Notes under the pieces: model-generated
What the model was told of the DNA's origin: nothing
The model's input: only the letters and a program-made list of their open reading frames with translations
The model's database searches: none
Shown here: positions 38,806-50,575 of the stretch, piece by piece
Layout: the number at the start of each line of letters is the position of its first letter
Position numbering within the stretch: position 1 is the first letter of the stretch
Assembly (NCBI GenBank): GCA_963920665.1
Contig: OY987270.1
Span: 11,744,019-11,808,018, forward strand
DNA length: 64,000 nt
Source: Straminergon stramineum
Taxonomy: Eukaryota; Streptophyta; Bryopsida; Hypnales; Calliergonaceae
Direction of reading: 5' to 3'
Program-made: the position numbers and the translations under genes

Positions 38806-39805
38806 TTAACCTATAAATACCCCCAAGGGTGGGGCTAAAAGTGTCTCCACATAAGCTTAGTCTTGAAGTCCAATAGGAAGTGTTGTAATTTTGGTATCTG
38901 TTGTATGAATTTAATAAAATTTGTTGAAAAATCTGTGCTCTATTTTAGTTTGTGTAGTAAAATTTTCAGACCAATCCAAAATATACTGAATATTTTGAAA
39001 GACATTTGAAGTTCATGGCTTCAATTTCAATTTACCAAACTGCATTTGATGGTTGCAACTTTGAGGGCTTGTATCTCTTTCATCCAATGTTTGTTTTCAA
39101 TCAATTTTTTTTTATTTATACTCCCCTTTAAGTTTAGTTATTGTGGTAAAATTTTCATGTCTGCAATCCAAGTTGTTTTGAATGGGTACAATTTGAAGTT
39201 CAAAATTCGGACATTTTTGGATTACAATGAACTTCGATGGCTTGTTTCTTCTTCTTATCGTGTCCTTATGCAATATTGTTTTTCAGGAAAATTGCGCATA
39301 CTAATCTACTTTGTGTGGTTAAAATTTCATATCAATCTAGGAAGTTATGAATATCTGAAAATCATTTTTGTAGGAGGTTTAGCCTTACATGTGTTTTGTG
39401 CAACTTTTTTTTGCTATTTTTTGGCATTTCAAAGCCATTTTGTAGACACAATGAGTCATTCAAATGATATTTTCAAATGACTCATTGTGTTTTTATGCTA
39501 GTTTTGAAACACTTTATAGCTCTAAGTTTTTTCATTTGAGTAGGTTTAGAAATCAAATTTCACCTCCAAATATGTTGCTAGGAAAATTTCAGCACCCTTT
39601 TTCAACACTAAAACATTATAATCTTGCAATTATTTGTGTGGCCAAATGACTCCAACTCTAATTCACTTCATCTACAACACATACATTACAAGATAGTAAA
39701 TTTGAGATTTCTATACCTTCAGTTAGTGACATTTAGGTGTATAACACTTCAAAAGCAATGATGTTTTTGAGTCCAAAAAGGCTCTAGCTAGCATTTACAG
39801 GTTAA
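38806..39805. mobile_element. TTAACC inverted-repeat element, copy 5
   Basis: The left end is TTAACCTATAAATACCCCC and the reverse-complemented right end is TTAACCTGTAAATGCTAGC, 1000 bp apart. A 144-codon open frame inside (39046-39480) is Phe/Leu-rich from AT-rich composition, matches no transposase and is not called coding. Confidence 0.5.
39446..39490. repeat. Perfect 15 bp inverted repeat (hairpin)
   Basis: ACACAATGAGTCATT at 39446-39460 faces AATGACTCATTGTGT at 39476-39490 across a 15 bp loop, inside element copy 5. Confidence 0.85.
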
Positions 39806-41114
39806 ATAATATACTGCAGTAATTATCTTCCTTAAAAGTCAATTCTACTCAACCACCCATTTAATGATAGACATTTGCAATTGTACATGCTATTTTATAT
39901 TTTTTTGAATACAGCTAATTAGAAAACTTCTTTAAGTCTAATTGTAAACATGCATAAGATTATTTCTACAATTAAATAAGCATAATTATCCCATTGGTAG
40001 ATGGTATTGATAAGAAAGTTGAATAAAAAGTCGAAGTCTTTTTTTCTCTCTACATCTATCATTTTGTTGAAAAAATATGTTTTGCCTATTGATCTTGTGA
40101 ATATAAAAAAAACTCTATCATTTGATTGCTTTCCAAAAATAAGTTTTGTTAAATTATTCTCCATAAATTCCTTGCATAGTTGCAAGAAGGCCTAAAACAT
40201 ACACACTATTGTAGTACATAAATTGATATTATGTTTGTAGTATTGTGATTATTGGTGGCGTATTGAGTAAAGAATTTTTATTAGTAAACCAAGGGTTCAC
40301 ATTATGACTCATGATGGTTTTGAATATGAATTTTCAATACATGAGGTAGCCACAAACAATTACCCCCTCCCCCCATTCCCTCCTCCGGCAACTAGTCCTT
40401 TAGCTACACAATGTATTGCTCAAGGCTAAGCATTTTTAGAATTAGTACAAATTAGATTTCTCTATTGTTGGTTTGAAGTTTTCTAGATAACAATTATGGG
40501 GTGAAGGAGCTTACAATATTGTAAAGATGCAATCCAATACTAACATTGGAAGTTGTGTCATCATTGAAAATTTCAAAATGAATTTAGGCACCCATAGATC
40601 TAGGTGGTTCAAAGGGTGGTTGCAAAAAGTGTTGATGCTTTGGTGTTGTTGGGTTCCACAATAGGTGTCAATATAAACAATGATAGAGTGTACATTGTTT
40701 ACTTAAACTAAGGATACAAGACACACAATTTTGGGTTGGTATGTGTATGCTTGTACTAGGTGTGTACATCCTCTACCTTTGATCTTATCTATTATATTAA
40801 ATATACATTGTCACACAATTTGTCACAATCCATCGTCACAAATATAGTCATAATTATTTTCATCCATTACATTTCATCCTATCATCCCTAAAGTTTTTTC
40901 ATCTAGGTTTCTCAGACTTTCAAGGCTATTGAGTCCACATTTTCCTAAGTTTAATGTTACATTGCAAGAGGTTTATTGCTAGTACATTATAATTGAGGAT
41001 TATGAAAAAAATTGATTCAAGTTACACTAGATTGCCCTTACAAATGCTAAATCTATCAATTTTTACAAATTATAACATACTTGGAGATGTTGGATATAAT
41101 GCTCAAAGGGCCGC

Positions 41115-42421
41115 TTAACCCTAAAGGTCCAAGCATGTCAAAAGTGGATGCACCTTGGTCAACCTTCAATGCAACTTTCAAAAATAATTATTTTGGGAGT
41201 TTGATTTCAACTAAGAAAAAACAGCTTAACAAGTATTATTTCTACTCCATTTAAATTTTTTGAGAAATCTCAAAAATTGAAAAGTTATAAGGTAAACCTG
41301 CCTATGACAAGCAAAATGAGTGTTTTGCCCTATTACAATTAGCAAAATCATTTAGTGTTTTTTCCATACAAAGACAATTGTGAGAAAAGAAGAGAGCAAT
41401 TGAAATTTTATTTTTTTGACAAAGTATGAATTTCTTATGAATTTTTGAAGTGTGATTACCAATTGGCCCCAAAGAGTCTGTAGACTATCCCAAAACCAAC
41501 AAAAAGTATATGTATGATGGCCATCCTACCACCTAAAGCAGTCAAAATATTTCCTTACATGGCCAAAATATGCAGAATTAAAAAAATCACTTGCTTTGAT
41601 GAATTTACACTGAAAAGTTAGAAGTTCCTAAAACAAGCACTCATAACTCCATCACCATCACCCAAGCCATTGATTTTGGTCACTAACCAACCTAATGTAG
41701 TCCTAATCATGGATGGTTTGCTTGTCATAGGTAGGTTTACCTTAATTGCAATTGAAAGCTCCATGTGTTAGAATCCAAATAATACAATATGGTGTGTCTT
41801 TCTTTCATATATATATATATAATTTATTTTAAATTTATATTATAAAATTATATTTTTCATTCTATCCTTCATTTATGGTTAAAATTACAGATTATTCTAA
41901 TATATATTCTATTTAATATAATTTTATTTCCACCTTTAGCTTTAAAAAATCACAACAATTTGATTTTTCCATCAAAATTATTGAAATAATAAAACACAAA
42001 TAGAATATATATTTTTCCACTAGCAAAAAATATCAAAATTTTCACATCAATGAAATAAAAGGATAAATTTGGTTTGAAAGTCGAATTTGACTTTAAGGTC
42101 TTTGTTGTGGTTGTTGTGGGTGTAAAAAATAAAATAACCAATTGAAATTTTTTCAAAATAATAATTTTTATAGCTACTTGTACCTCTCAAGAAAATTTCA
42201 TATAATTTGGATTGTTTTTAATATTTTTACTCAATTATCTTCCATTTTTGCAACAAAAATGACAACAATTACAATTTATATCCAAACAAATTAAAATTAC
42301 TCAAAGTGATAGAGATTTCAGAGTTTCAAATAATAAGAAGATAAGATTGTTGTTTAAACACAATTTAGCTCAAACAAAAAGTTTAACCATTTCACAATGG
42401 ATCAAGTCCTTTATGGGTTAA
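41115..42421. mobile_element. Possible TTAACC inverted-repeat element, copy 6
   Basis: The left end is TTAACCCTAAAGGTCC and the reverse-complemented right end is TTAACCCATAAAGGACTTG, 1307 bp apart. The interior is AT-rich with a short (AT)n run near 41807-41820. This is the weakest pair and could be chance. Confidence 0.35.
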
Positions 42422-42723
42422 AAGATTCATCTACCTTGGATACCAAGCGGTGCAAGGGGGGTTAACGGGGCTAATCGAGTTGGGAGTCAGGTTTGGTGAT
42501 AGTGGACATATCATGCAAACTGGTGTTCTGATGCTTTCAAAATTGCCCTGAAAACATGAGCAATTACATAAATAGTTAATAAATATATGAAGAGTATGCA
42601 TGAAAATGCACTGTACAATTAATAGGAAAAATGAAAGTTGATCTATTATAATTTTGTTTACAAAATTGTTGATCGAAGACCTTAATTGATGGTTAGAGTA
42701 GACGATACGCCAGAAGTCCATTC

Positions 42724-43575
42724 TTAAACGATGGCGTTGGCGGCACTAGCAATCCCCGGCGCATTCCTTTCCAATTGGTCCCGTGATGACAGAACCTGAG
42801 AATTGAGACGGGTTCTTGCAAGAGTACGCATACAGAAAACATAATCCAATGTACAGTTCCAGGTTGAACTAATTCGGCTCCAAAAGAAAAGAAAAGGTCA
42901 GAGTGCACTCGCCTTTCATTTCTCCCTTGGGGTTCACAATCACTCCAGCATTATCTGTAAGAAAGGAGCCACAAGTGACTATCTAGAAAGAACAATTAGG
43001 TACCATCTATTCGCACATATTCCTTAAGTCACCATACTTAAGCCAAAAAACATTTGATGCCAGGATTCATGAACGATATAATTCATAGATACAGAGCCCA
43101 ACAGTGATAACGAAATCCTTAAAGGGTTGCCGACGTACATAGATGCAAACCAGTGCCAGATATATACGCGATGAGAGCATGCACATGGCAGAACGAATCC
43201 GCATAGTACGCAGACAACTCTGCTTCACACGCTTCAACAGGCAATACACCGGGTGAATGAGAAGACAATCATTCAGTGCACCTTCAAAGTACATGAAGAC
43301 TTCATCTTTACGCCTTCACGGCATGCGCTGACCAACTATCACAGCAGGCATGGCCTTCGTTAATTCGCAGACCAAGTTTTCCTTTCTTCACCGAAGCCAT
43401 CACCATGTCTCCGACGGCAGCAGCTGGGAGTCTGTTCAAGCGTCCCTTGACTCCCTTCATGGAGATAACATACAGATTCTTAGCACCTGTGCTATCCACA
43501 GAACCGACCACGGCGCCCACGGGCAGTCCAAGGAACATACAGTACGAAACTTGTTCCCAGAGGAACCTCCCCGCC
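42724..43575 (-). pseudogene. Broken intron-containing copy of large-subunit ribosomal protein uL14 (RPL23)
   Basis: Three minus-strand exons are evident: 43282-43575, 42913-42954 and 42724-42795. They keep uL14 peptides [70 protein letters not shown] and ITGPIGKECA. Intron positions and phases are those expected of a spliced gene, so this is a duplicated rather than a retroposed copy. Lesions include about 5 extra bases before MFLGLPV, about 4 extra bases before MPAVIV, an in-frame TGA where the family has Trp, and loss of roughly 10 bases in the last exon before IASAANAIV. The second intron has a GC donor (AAAG/GCGAGT). Exon 1 with the initiator Met was not found. A functional copy must lie elsewhere. 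Confidence 0.85.
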
Positions 43576-45111
43576 CTGCAAACCGTGACCTCTTAGTAGA
43601 ATTCAGGACTCAAGAATTCAAATCAGGATACAATGAATCGAGCATCGTACGTCTAGAGAGGAAAAAATACTCTGGGCATATAGTAGAAGGACGCAGTAAG
43701 AGCTTGCCGATGCTGTGAGGAACTGGAGACCTAAAATCATAAACACGCGCAATCCATGCTCCCACGACATACTGTATGTATTTTGCTCAGCAGCTCAGGT
43801 CCGGAAACAGGCAGAATGTGTTGAATTAAAAAAGACGTGAGCGGAAAATCAGACCATGACACAAGGATCGAAGCCAGGGAAACATATAACTTAGTCGTCA
43901 TCTCTCTCACAACCCCCTTCTAACTTCGATCTCATGTGTCAGATGAATGAAAAACTGGACCAATCATTCAAAACCGGGTCATCCTATCAACAGATCCTGC
44001 AATTCCCTCCTCGGATCCGTTTAAGCAGCTCTTGTGGCTTCTGTAGCATCACCATTTTCGTAAGGTAGATTCCCAAACTGACCCTTTTTCTGGTTCCAGT
44101 GTTGTAATGTCAATACAACTTCTAGAAGATTAGTGCACTACCAGTAGCAACCTCATGAGAATACAAGCTATTTTGTTTCAAGTTTTCAACACTGAAGTAC
44201 TATTTTATAAATTTTTAAAAGTTAAAATCATAGGGTGGAATTACAGGTTCTATACCTGTGACACTACTACACCTTCTGGATGAAGTTCATATATTTCTCA
44301 GTATCAGCAAGAACTGTTTGACCATTCGTAAAGCACATTGTGGCTCTAGGGACCCTAACAGAGTTACAGGTGTAACTTTGTTCCCAGTGAACATCGATCG
44401 CAGTGCGAAATACTTCACACCTTAGATTCTCAATTCTCGGAGTTCTAGAATTTCTACCCTCATGGATAGTTTCGTCATGTCATTACTCACTAATGATATG
44501 ATTTCCTAATTGAACGACCACCTACATCAACAGTACACAACAGGCAGGAACACACCAGATGTTCACATAACCATGTGGAAGTGGCCAATCTGAAATCCTC
44601 AAATGCAGAGAACAGTTTCTTTTTTCCCGTAGGCTCGAATTTCATAGACGATCACTGCCGAGTGACTCTGCATCAACGAAATTTTCTTCTTAAATATCAG
44701 CTGAAAAAGAGAGTACGGAAATAACATTTCAGTCACAAACTTGAGGTTCACAACATCTCAATTGAAGAAATAAAACCAGGGGATGAGAACCACGAAAGAG
44801 TCAGATCCAGATTTCTCTATTTCTCTATTAACACCATACTGGTACCTCGACAAAGTTAATTCTCTGAGGTTTCCGCACATCGCCCTCACAGAATAATCTA
44901 CAGAACATGAATAGGGTAACCCCTCAAACCCGACGCAATTATTAGCAAAAATGCTTCTGTTCTATTGCCAATGGGTCTCCCTACCTAATCTAGACAGCAA
45001 ACAGTAGTTAACCATGACATGGATGATACCAGTCACTCTCGAATGAGATTGATCAACATATGCCACTAAATTCATTGCTAAAAGCATAAGTAATTGCTGC
45101 TATGTCAAAAT
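43576..45111. other. Intergenic DNA, no gene recognised
   Basis: Intermediate GC content. It lies between the uL14 pseudogene and the 3' end of the ARL2 gene. No conserved peptide in any frame; the missing first uL14 exon was looked for and not found. Confidence 0.5.
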
Positions 45112-46680
45112 TTAATCTAGCATGTAAATGCGAGAAGCAATGTCAGACACGAGCCAGTCGAAACCAGCCAGCAAGCCCTCTCCGGTTACCGCACTACAAG
45201 CAACAATATTCCAGTGCCGGCTTGCGTCCATAACCTCCAGCTGTAGAACCTATTACAAAAAATGAACAGAAGGTTACAACACTACCGTACACACAGAATT
45301 TGAGCAGGGTCATAGTCAAGTACAGAACGGAGCTAATGAAAAGTAAAAGCAACAAGAGCTTAAGTCCTATTGATAAAAATGAAATTTACCTTGGCTAGCT
45401 CCTCTGGTTGTATTGCACCTTTGATGTCTTGCTTGTTGGCCAAAATCAATAGCGAGGCTCCCATCAGTTTCTGAACCACAGTCAGACAAGAAAGTCATCA
45501 ATGCACAACCCGAAAAACATACACGACGATGGTCTCGCGAAGCGAAAAGCGTCATAATGACAAAACCCTAAGTCACTGGAAACAGTAGCGAGTATGTCCA
45601 CGCCAAAATAACATCACATACGGTTTCAATTTCAATATCTACAGCATATCCAGGACGCCTACACATCAGCGCCCACAACATCAGGCAACATATATTTTGG
45701 AATAGAGGCAGCATAATGAAGAAGTACTCTGCATAATAGAGTCAGGAACAGTACTTCCTCTTTAAGAAGCCCATGCAGCTCCTGTCGACAGTCATCCAAT
45801 CGTCGAAAGTCGGAGCAATCAACTACCCAAACCATGCCATCTGTTTGCTCATAGTAATTTCTCCAGTACGATCGCAAAGTCTTTTGGCCCCCGATGTCCC
45901 AAATGTTGAGGCGGAAACTGTTCCAATTGAAAATAAATACATAAATGTGTGCAGGATGTTGCCAAGAACATCTGCGAAAATAAGGAGTATCGAAAAGACG
46001 ATGCAACTGTAATTGCTGTAATTGTCGCCAACTCCTAATCCACATGTACAACTTCTGAAAATCATACGATTCCTTCTGCAATCAGCCTGGCTAGGACCTC
46101 CAAGCAGGTTGGAAAAAACGACTCGGAGTCTAATAAATTAAGCATATCAAAGCTAGAGTGCAGGGTACACTGGTGAAACAAAGACCACTTTACGATCAAT
46201 GAATCTCAATTGGAGCGTCAGAGGGGGACCCGCACATCAGAGAAAGCAACACACAGCCGACTCGAATTTTTAAGAGTAGAGAGAGACAAGCGACTGTAAT
46301 TTGAGCAAAGCTAGACAAGGCCCACAGACCAACCTATTGTACTGCATAGTTTTGATGTTGAAACCGAGAGTGGGGCTGATTTTACTTGTGTCTTCTCCAT
46401 TGATCCGCTTTACAATCGTCGTCTTACCTGCGTTGTCCAAACCTCTGCAAGAAACAACTTTTCTATCAGAGAAGTTGAATACCAGGTCACCCACGAAAAA
46501 GAAAAACGGGAAACTGAAATACTCTTCTCCGGATCACAATAGACCTGAGACCGACCCCGAAAGAACTGGAGTACAGATGCACAAACAGGGTATGATGGCA
46601 GGCTGTGACGCATACACCATGAAGATCCGCATTTCTTTCTCCTTCCGCTTCACTTTCCGGATGATGGACAGCAACCCCAT
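45112..46680 (-). CDS. TTN5: ADP-ribosylation-factor-like GTPase ARL2 (TITAN5)
   Basis: Five exons encode 185 residues, the usual family length: 46616-46680, 46334-46444, 45755-45917, 45390-45470, 45112-45249. All junctions are in phase; two codons are split by introns. The N-terminus is [20 protein letters not shown]. The GTPase motifs are present: P-loop [11 protein letters not shown], switch I region [16 protein letters not shown] (residues 66-70), NKQD, and SAVTGEGLL as the last guanine-contacting loop. The end is [11 protein letters not shown]2 proteins control tubulin-folding cofactors and microtubule assembly; in Arabidopsis, loss of TTN5 disrupts embryo and endosperm division. The gene is divergent from the RH41 helicase at 47276. 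Confidence 0.96.
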
Positions 46681-47275
46681 AACTAAGTGTCAACTCAAGT
46701 CGTCCTCCAGATTAGGCAATCCGGATCAGCGCCAAAGAATGCCATGCAATTCAATCCATTGAAAGGCATCGCCAAAGCTTTGGAAGACGTAACTGTTGCA
46801 TTCTGTAATGGGTTGGGGAATGAATCAGTGAAACCCTAATTTTCCATGGCCTGACAAAGCAGCAACGATGAATGGGACAACTACTCTACTGTAAACTCCA
46901 ACCGACTTGCGCTCCAGAACATTCATCCGGAGGCTCAAGGAAATGGATGAGATCATCCGTCCATTTCACCACACCGAAGTCTGCGTTCACATTTAGAGCG
47001 TTGGCCCGTAGTGCATGAGTAAGTTAGTGCAGGCTGTCCGTGCCGAGCGAATTCCGCGAAGAAGAAGTAGACGGAGTTTGGCAATAACTTAGCGAGGTGT
47101 CGGGGGTGCTCTCTGTTGAAGGAGTTTGTGTGCATTAGTGTCTTCTTTGTCTGCGTTCATTTCGAATCGTGTTTGAATTTTGTGCAGCGGGCTTGCGAGA
47201 GTTCGTAGTTGCGTTTGGCGGAGATTCTAACTAGCCAATTCTAACTAATTCAAATTAGGGTTGAGCAGCCGAGGC
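46681..47275. promoter_or_regulatory. Shared divergent promoter of ARL2 and RH41
   Basis: Only 595 bp separate the two start codons, which point away from each other. Both leaders and both promoters must fit here. No TATA element is convincing. Confidence 0.6.
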
Positions 47276-49578
47276 ATGAGCGCCCCGACGACCGATGATA
47301 CGGGCGGAGCTGCTGGTTCCCAACTATCGGACTCCGCCGTGAAGGAGAGAAGTGTTCAACAGCGGCAGCCGGAGCCCGGAGAGCCCGTTTGTATAGTCTG
47401 TGGTCGTTACGGTGAGTACATCAGCGCTGCCACGGATGATGACGTGTGTAGCTTAGAATGTAAAGCTATCATTTTAGCCCGTAGCACGCCTGTTCCGCCA
47501 GCTCCACTTGACACGTTCAATTCCAGGGGGACTGTGGCAGCGTCTTCGGCTTTGCCGCTCGATGAATGTGTAGTCGTTAGGGACACGGGGAATAAATTAC
47601 CTGAATGGACGCCGGACGAATCTATTGCAAAGCTTTCGCAGAAGCAAGTGGATACCCTACTCCAGGGAATTGAAGTGTCGGTTAAGGGTGAGGACGCTCC
47701 TCGACCGATCTTGCAGTTTTTGGATTGCAAGTTTTTACCGAAACTTCAGGAAAATCTGGAAGCTGCGGGGTATGATTCGCCGACACCTGTGCAGATGCAA
47801 GCCATTCCTGCAGCCCTCAGAGGACGCGATGCCTTGGTGTCAGCAGAGACGGGCTCTGGGAAGACGGCCTCCTTTTTGCTTCCCATAATTATGCGGTGCT
47901 GCCTGGTGCGCATCCATGGCTTGTCAGAACGCGATAAGCCCATAGCTATGGTGTTGGCGCCGACGCGAGAGCTATGTGCGCAGGTCAGTTACTATTTTTT
48001 CTCTTCGCTTGAATACGCAGCAGAGACTGGGTTTTGTGAAGATTTTGCCTCTGTTGTACGAATCGCGCGATTTATGTTCGTAGTGTTGTGTCAACCGAGC
48101 AGGTGGAAGAACAGGCCAAGGTGCTTGGGAAAGGGTTACCATTCAAGACAGCGCTAGTCGTTGGCGGCGATGCATTGCCCCAACAACTTCACCGTATCAA
48201 ACATGGCGTAGAACTGATCATTGGGACCCCACGACGGCTTATTGATCTCCTTTCAAAGCATGATGATCTTAGTTTACAGGTACACGGTTCTTTATTTTGT
48301 AGCTCTTTCCTTTTGTTGATGTTCAAGAAATCCCTACACTGGATTCCAACGATAATGAAGGATTGCTGACGTTCTTTCCGTCTCCTCATACGTTCAGTTT
48401 ACTGTAGAACGTGGTTTTAGGTTGGTGTTAGGGTTTGGGGATTTCTTAGGATCTGATTGCAATTCTGATGGACAATTTTTCAGTAGCACTGAGACTGTGA
48501 GTCTAGAAAATCCTTTTGATTGATTGATGCTATCATCGTGAAGGAGCAGAATTTTTTCGCTGAATGTAACGTCATCTTTGCAGGATGTGTGCATATTAGT
48601 ACTCGATGAGGTGGACTGTATGCTGGAAAGAGGTTTTCGAGATCAAGTAATGCAGATAGTCCAAGCCCTGTCTAGCCCACAAATTCTTATGTATTCAGCA
48701 ACAATTCCACCCGGTATAGAAAGATTTTCATCGTCACTCTTGAAGAACCCGCTGTTGGTGTCGGTCGGGACTCCAAGCCAGCCCAATCGAGCAGTGCAGC
48801 AAACAGTGTTATGGGTGGAGTCAAAAAACAAGAAGAAGAAGCTGTTTGAGATCTTGAAGAGTCGACTTCATTATCGACCTCCAGTGGTGGTGTTTGTGAG
48901 CTCAAGAATGGGGTCTGATCTTCTAGCTGAGGCAATACGCAGTGTAACTGGTATTAAAGCCATGTCTGTACACGGGGAGAAATCTATGAAGGTGAGAACA
49001 AATTTTTCTTATGGCCTCAGCTTGCAATTACCAACGGGCGTACGATATTATGACAAATTATCAGGTGTAGCTGCTCGGAGAACACATGCTTCATGTCAGT
49101 ATGCTCGTCGTTAACTAGATGAGTAGATTGACCAGCATCTTGGATCTATTTCAACCTTGATGCTTCTTCTCTTCACACTATTCTTCTTACACTCTGCATC
49201 TTACAGGACCGTCGAGAGACAATGAAGAGCTTCCTCACAGGCGAAACCTCGGTGATCGTTGCTACAGGACTGTTAGGGCGGGGCCTGGATCTTTTAAGGA
49301 TGACACAAGTGATAGTATTTGACTTCCCCTCTTCGATTCAGGAATATATTCACATGATTGGAAGGGCCTCACGGCTTGGGAGTCCAGGTTCTGCTATAGT
49401 ATTTCTTGACAATGAGAGTAAAGTATTGTTTAAGGATCTTGTGACTCTACTGCGAGCCTCCGGAACCGCCATTCCTCGTGAACTTCTGAATTCGCCATAT
49501 TTGTACTCAACGTACGCACTTGCCTACAATAAAAAGAAGAGGCGGAGGAAACAGGATGTTGACACGGACAGTGAATAA
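47276..49578 (+). CDS. RH41: DEAD-box ATP-dependent RNA helicase 41-like, with HIT-type zinc finger
   Basis: Four exons encode 554 residues: 47276-47983, 48103-48279, 48584-48991, 49207-49578. Residues 38-63 form a HIT-type zinc finger (CIVCGRYGEYISAATDDDVC, then SLEC). The helicase core has the Q motif with YDSPTPVQMQAIP, motif I AETGSGKT, motif Ia APTREL, GTPRRLIDLL, motif II as DEVD, motif III SAT, motif V around ATGLLGRGLDL, and motif VI as HMIGRASRLG. The DEVD box and HIT finger are the combination seen in plant RH41 and the human DDX59 type. The C-terminus is basic (KKKRRRKQ), suggesting nuclear localisation. The ATG lies downstream of no other in-frame Met. Substrate RNA is not known from sequence. 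Confidence 0.95.
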
Positions 49579-49869
49579 TTTAACTGAGTAGTGTCATGCA
49601 TGCTACGTGTTTGTGCCTGCTTGCACTTGCTATGAATATCCACGGATCTGTGCCCCTCCTCGCTTCCAGTGTTATTTCTGTGAACCGTGATTGGAATCTA
49701 CGAAATTTTCGAAAGGTGGAGGTGCGTGTTAGAGCATCATGTGGATCATCGTAACTATCAGGAAGTACGTCTGCAAGAGGTAACTTGGGGCACTAACTCT
49801 ACAAAGTCTACTGGATGCAATTTTACAGCGGGGTGACAATCAAAATGGCGTTTTTGAATTTGCAGAGAA

Positions 49870-50575
49870 GGAAATTTCTCATTTGTCAACTTTGACAGCC
49901 TCAGGAGGGCTGAAAAATTGGTATTTTACCATGAAATGTTTTTTCCAAGATCATCTCTAAGTCAATAACATGTGTATAAAATTTGATGGCCAAAAGATTC
50001 ACCAAAAAAAATATATTAAAAATCTACCAACATGTGGCATGAAGTTTTTTTCATTGTTGCCAACTTTAACAACCTCCCAAGGATTGAAAACATTGTTTTT
50101 TGCCATGAAATTTTTGGAACAACAATTTCTCTATGTTGATTAATAACATATATTCCAAATTTGAAGGCTAAAAGATCATCATAAAAAAAGATATTCACAA
50201 TCTACCAACATGTGTTGTTTTGAGAAACATTCATGGAAACCATTTCACTACTGCCAATTTTGACACCCTCCCAAGGGCTCAAAATTTCTTATTTATTATG
50301 AAATGTTTGTCAAAAAATGATTTTTATGTTACCATGTGATAAATTTTAAGTCCAAAAAAGTCATATAAAAAAAGATATTCAAAATCTACCAACATGTGTA
50401 GTTATGAGAAACCATTTTACTATGGCCAACTTTGACACCCTCCTAAGGGCTGAAATTCTTTTTATTTATCATGAAATTGTTTTTTGCAAGATCTTCTCTA
50501 TGCTAATAACATGTGCGTCAAATTTGAGGGTGAAAAGATTTATACAAAAAGAATATCCACAATCTATCAACTTGT
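49870..50575. repeat. Four-copy tandem repeat of about 170-195 bp
   Basis: Four diverged units start near 49885, 50057, 50251 and 50423. Each begins with a CCAACTTTGACACCCTCC-like word, passes an ATCATGAAAT-like block and a TAACATGTG word, and ends with AATCTACCAACATGTG. The last unit ends with AATCTATCAACTTGTATG, which is the stop region of the adjacent transposase relic. The array was therefore probably amplified from the 3' flank of that element. Confidence 0.8.

Noticed and set aside
39046..39480. 144-codon open frame on the plus strand
   Set aside because: Phe/Leu/Ile-rich as expected of AT-rich random sequence, lies inside an inverted-repeat element and has no transposase or other domain motif.
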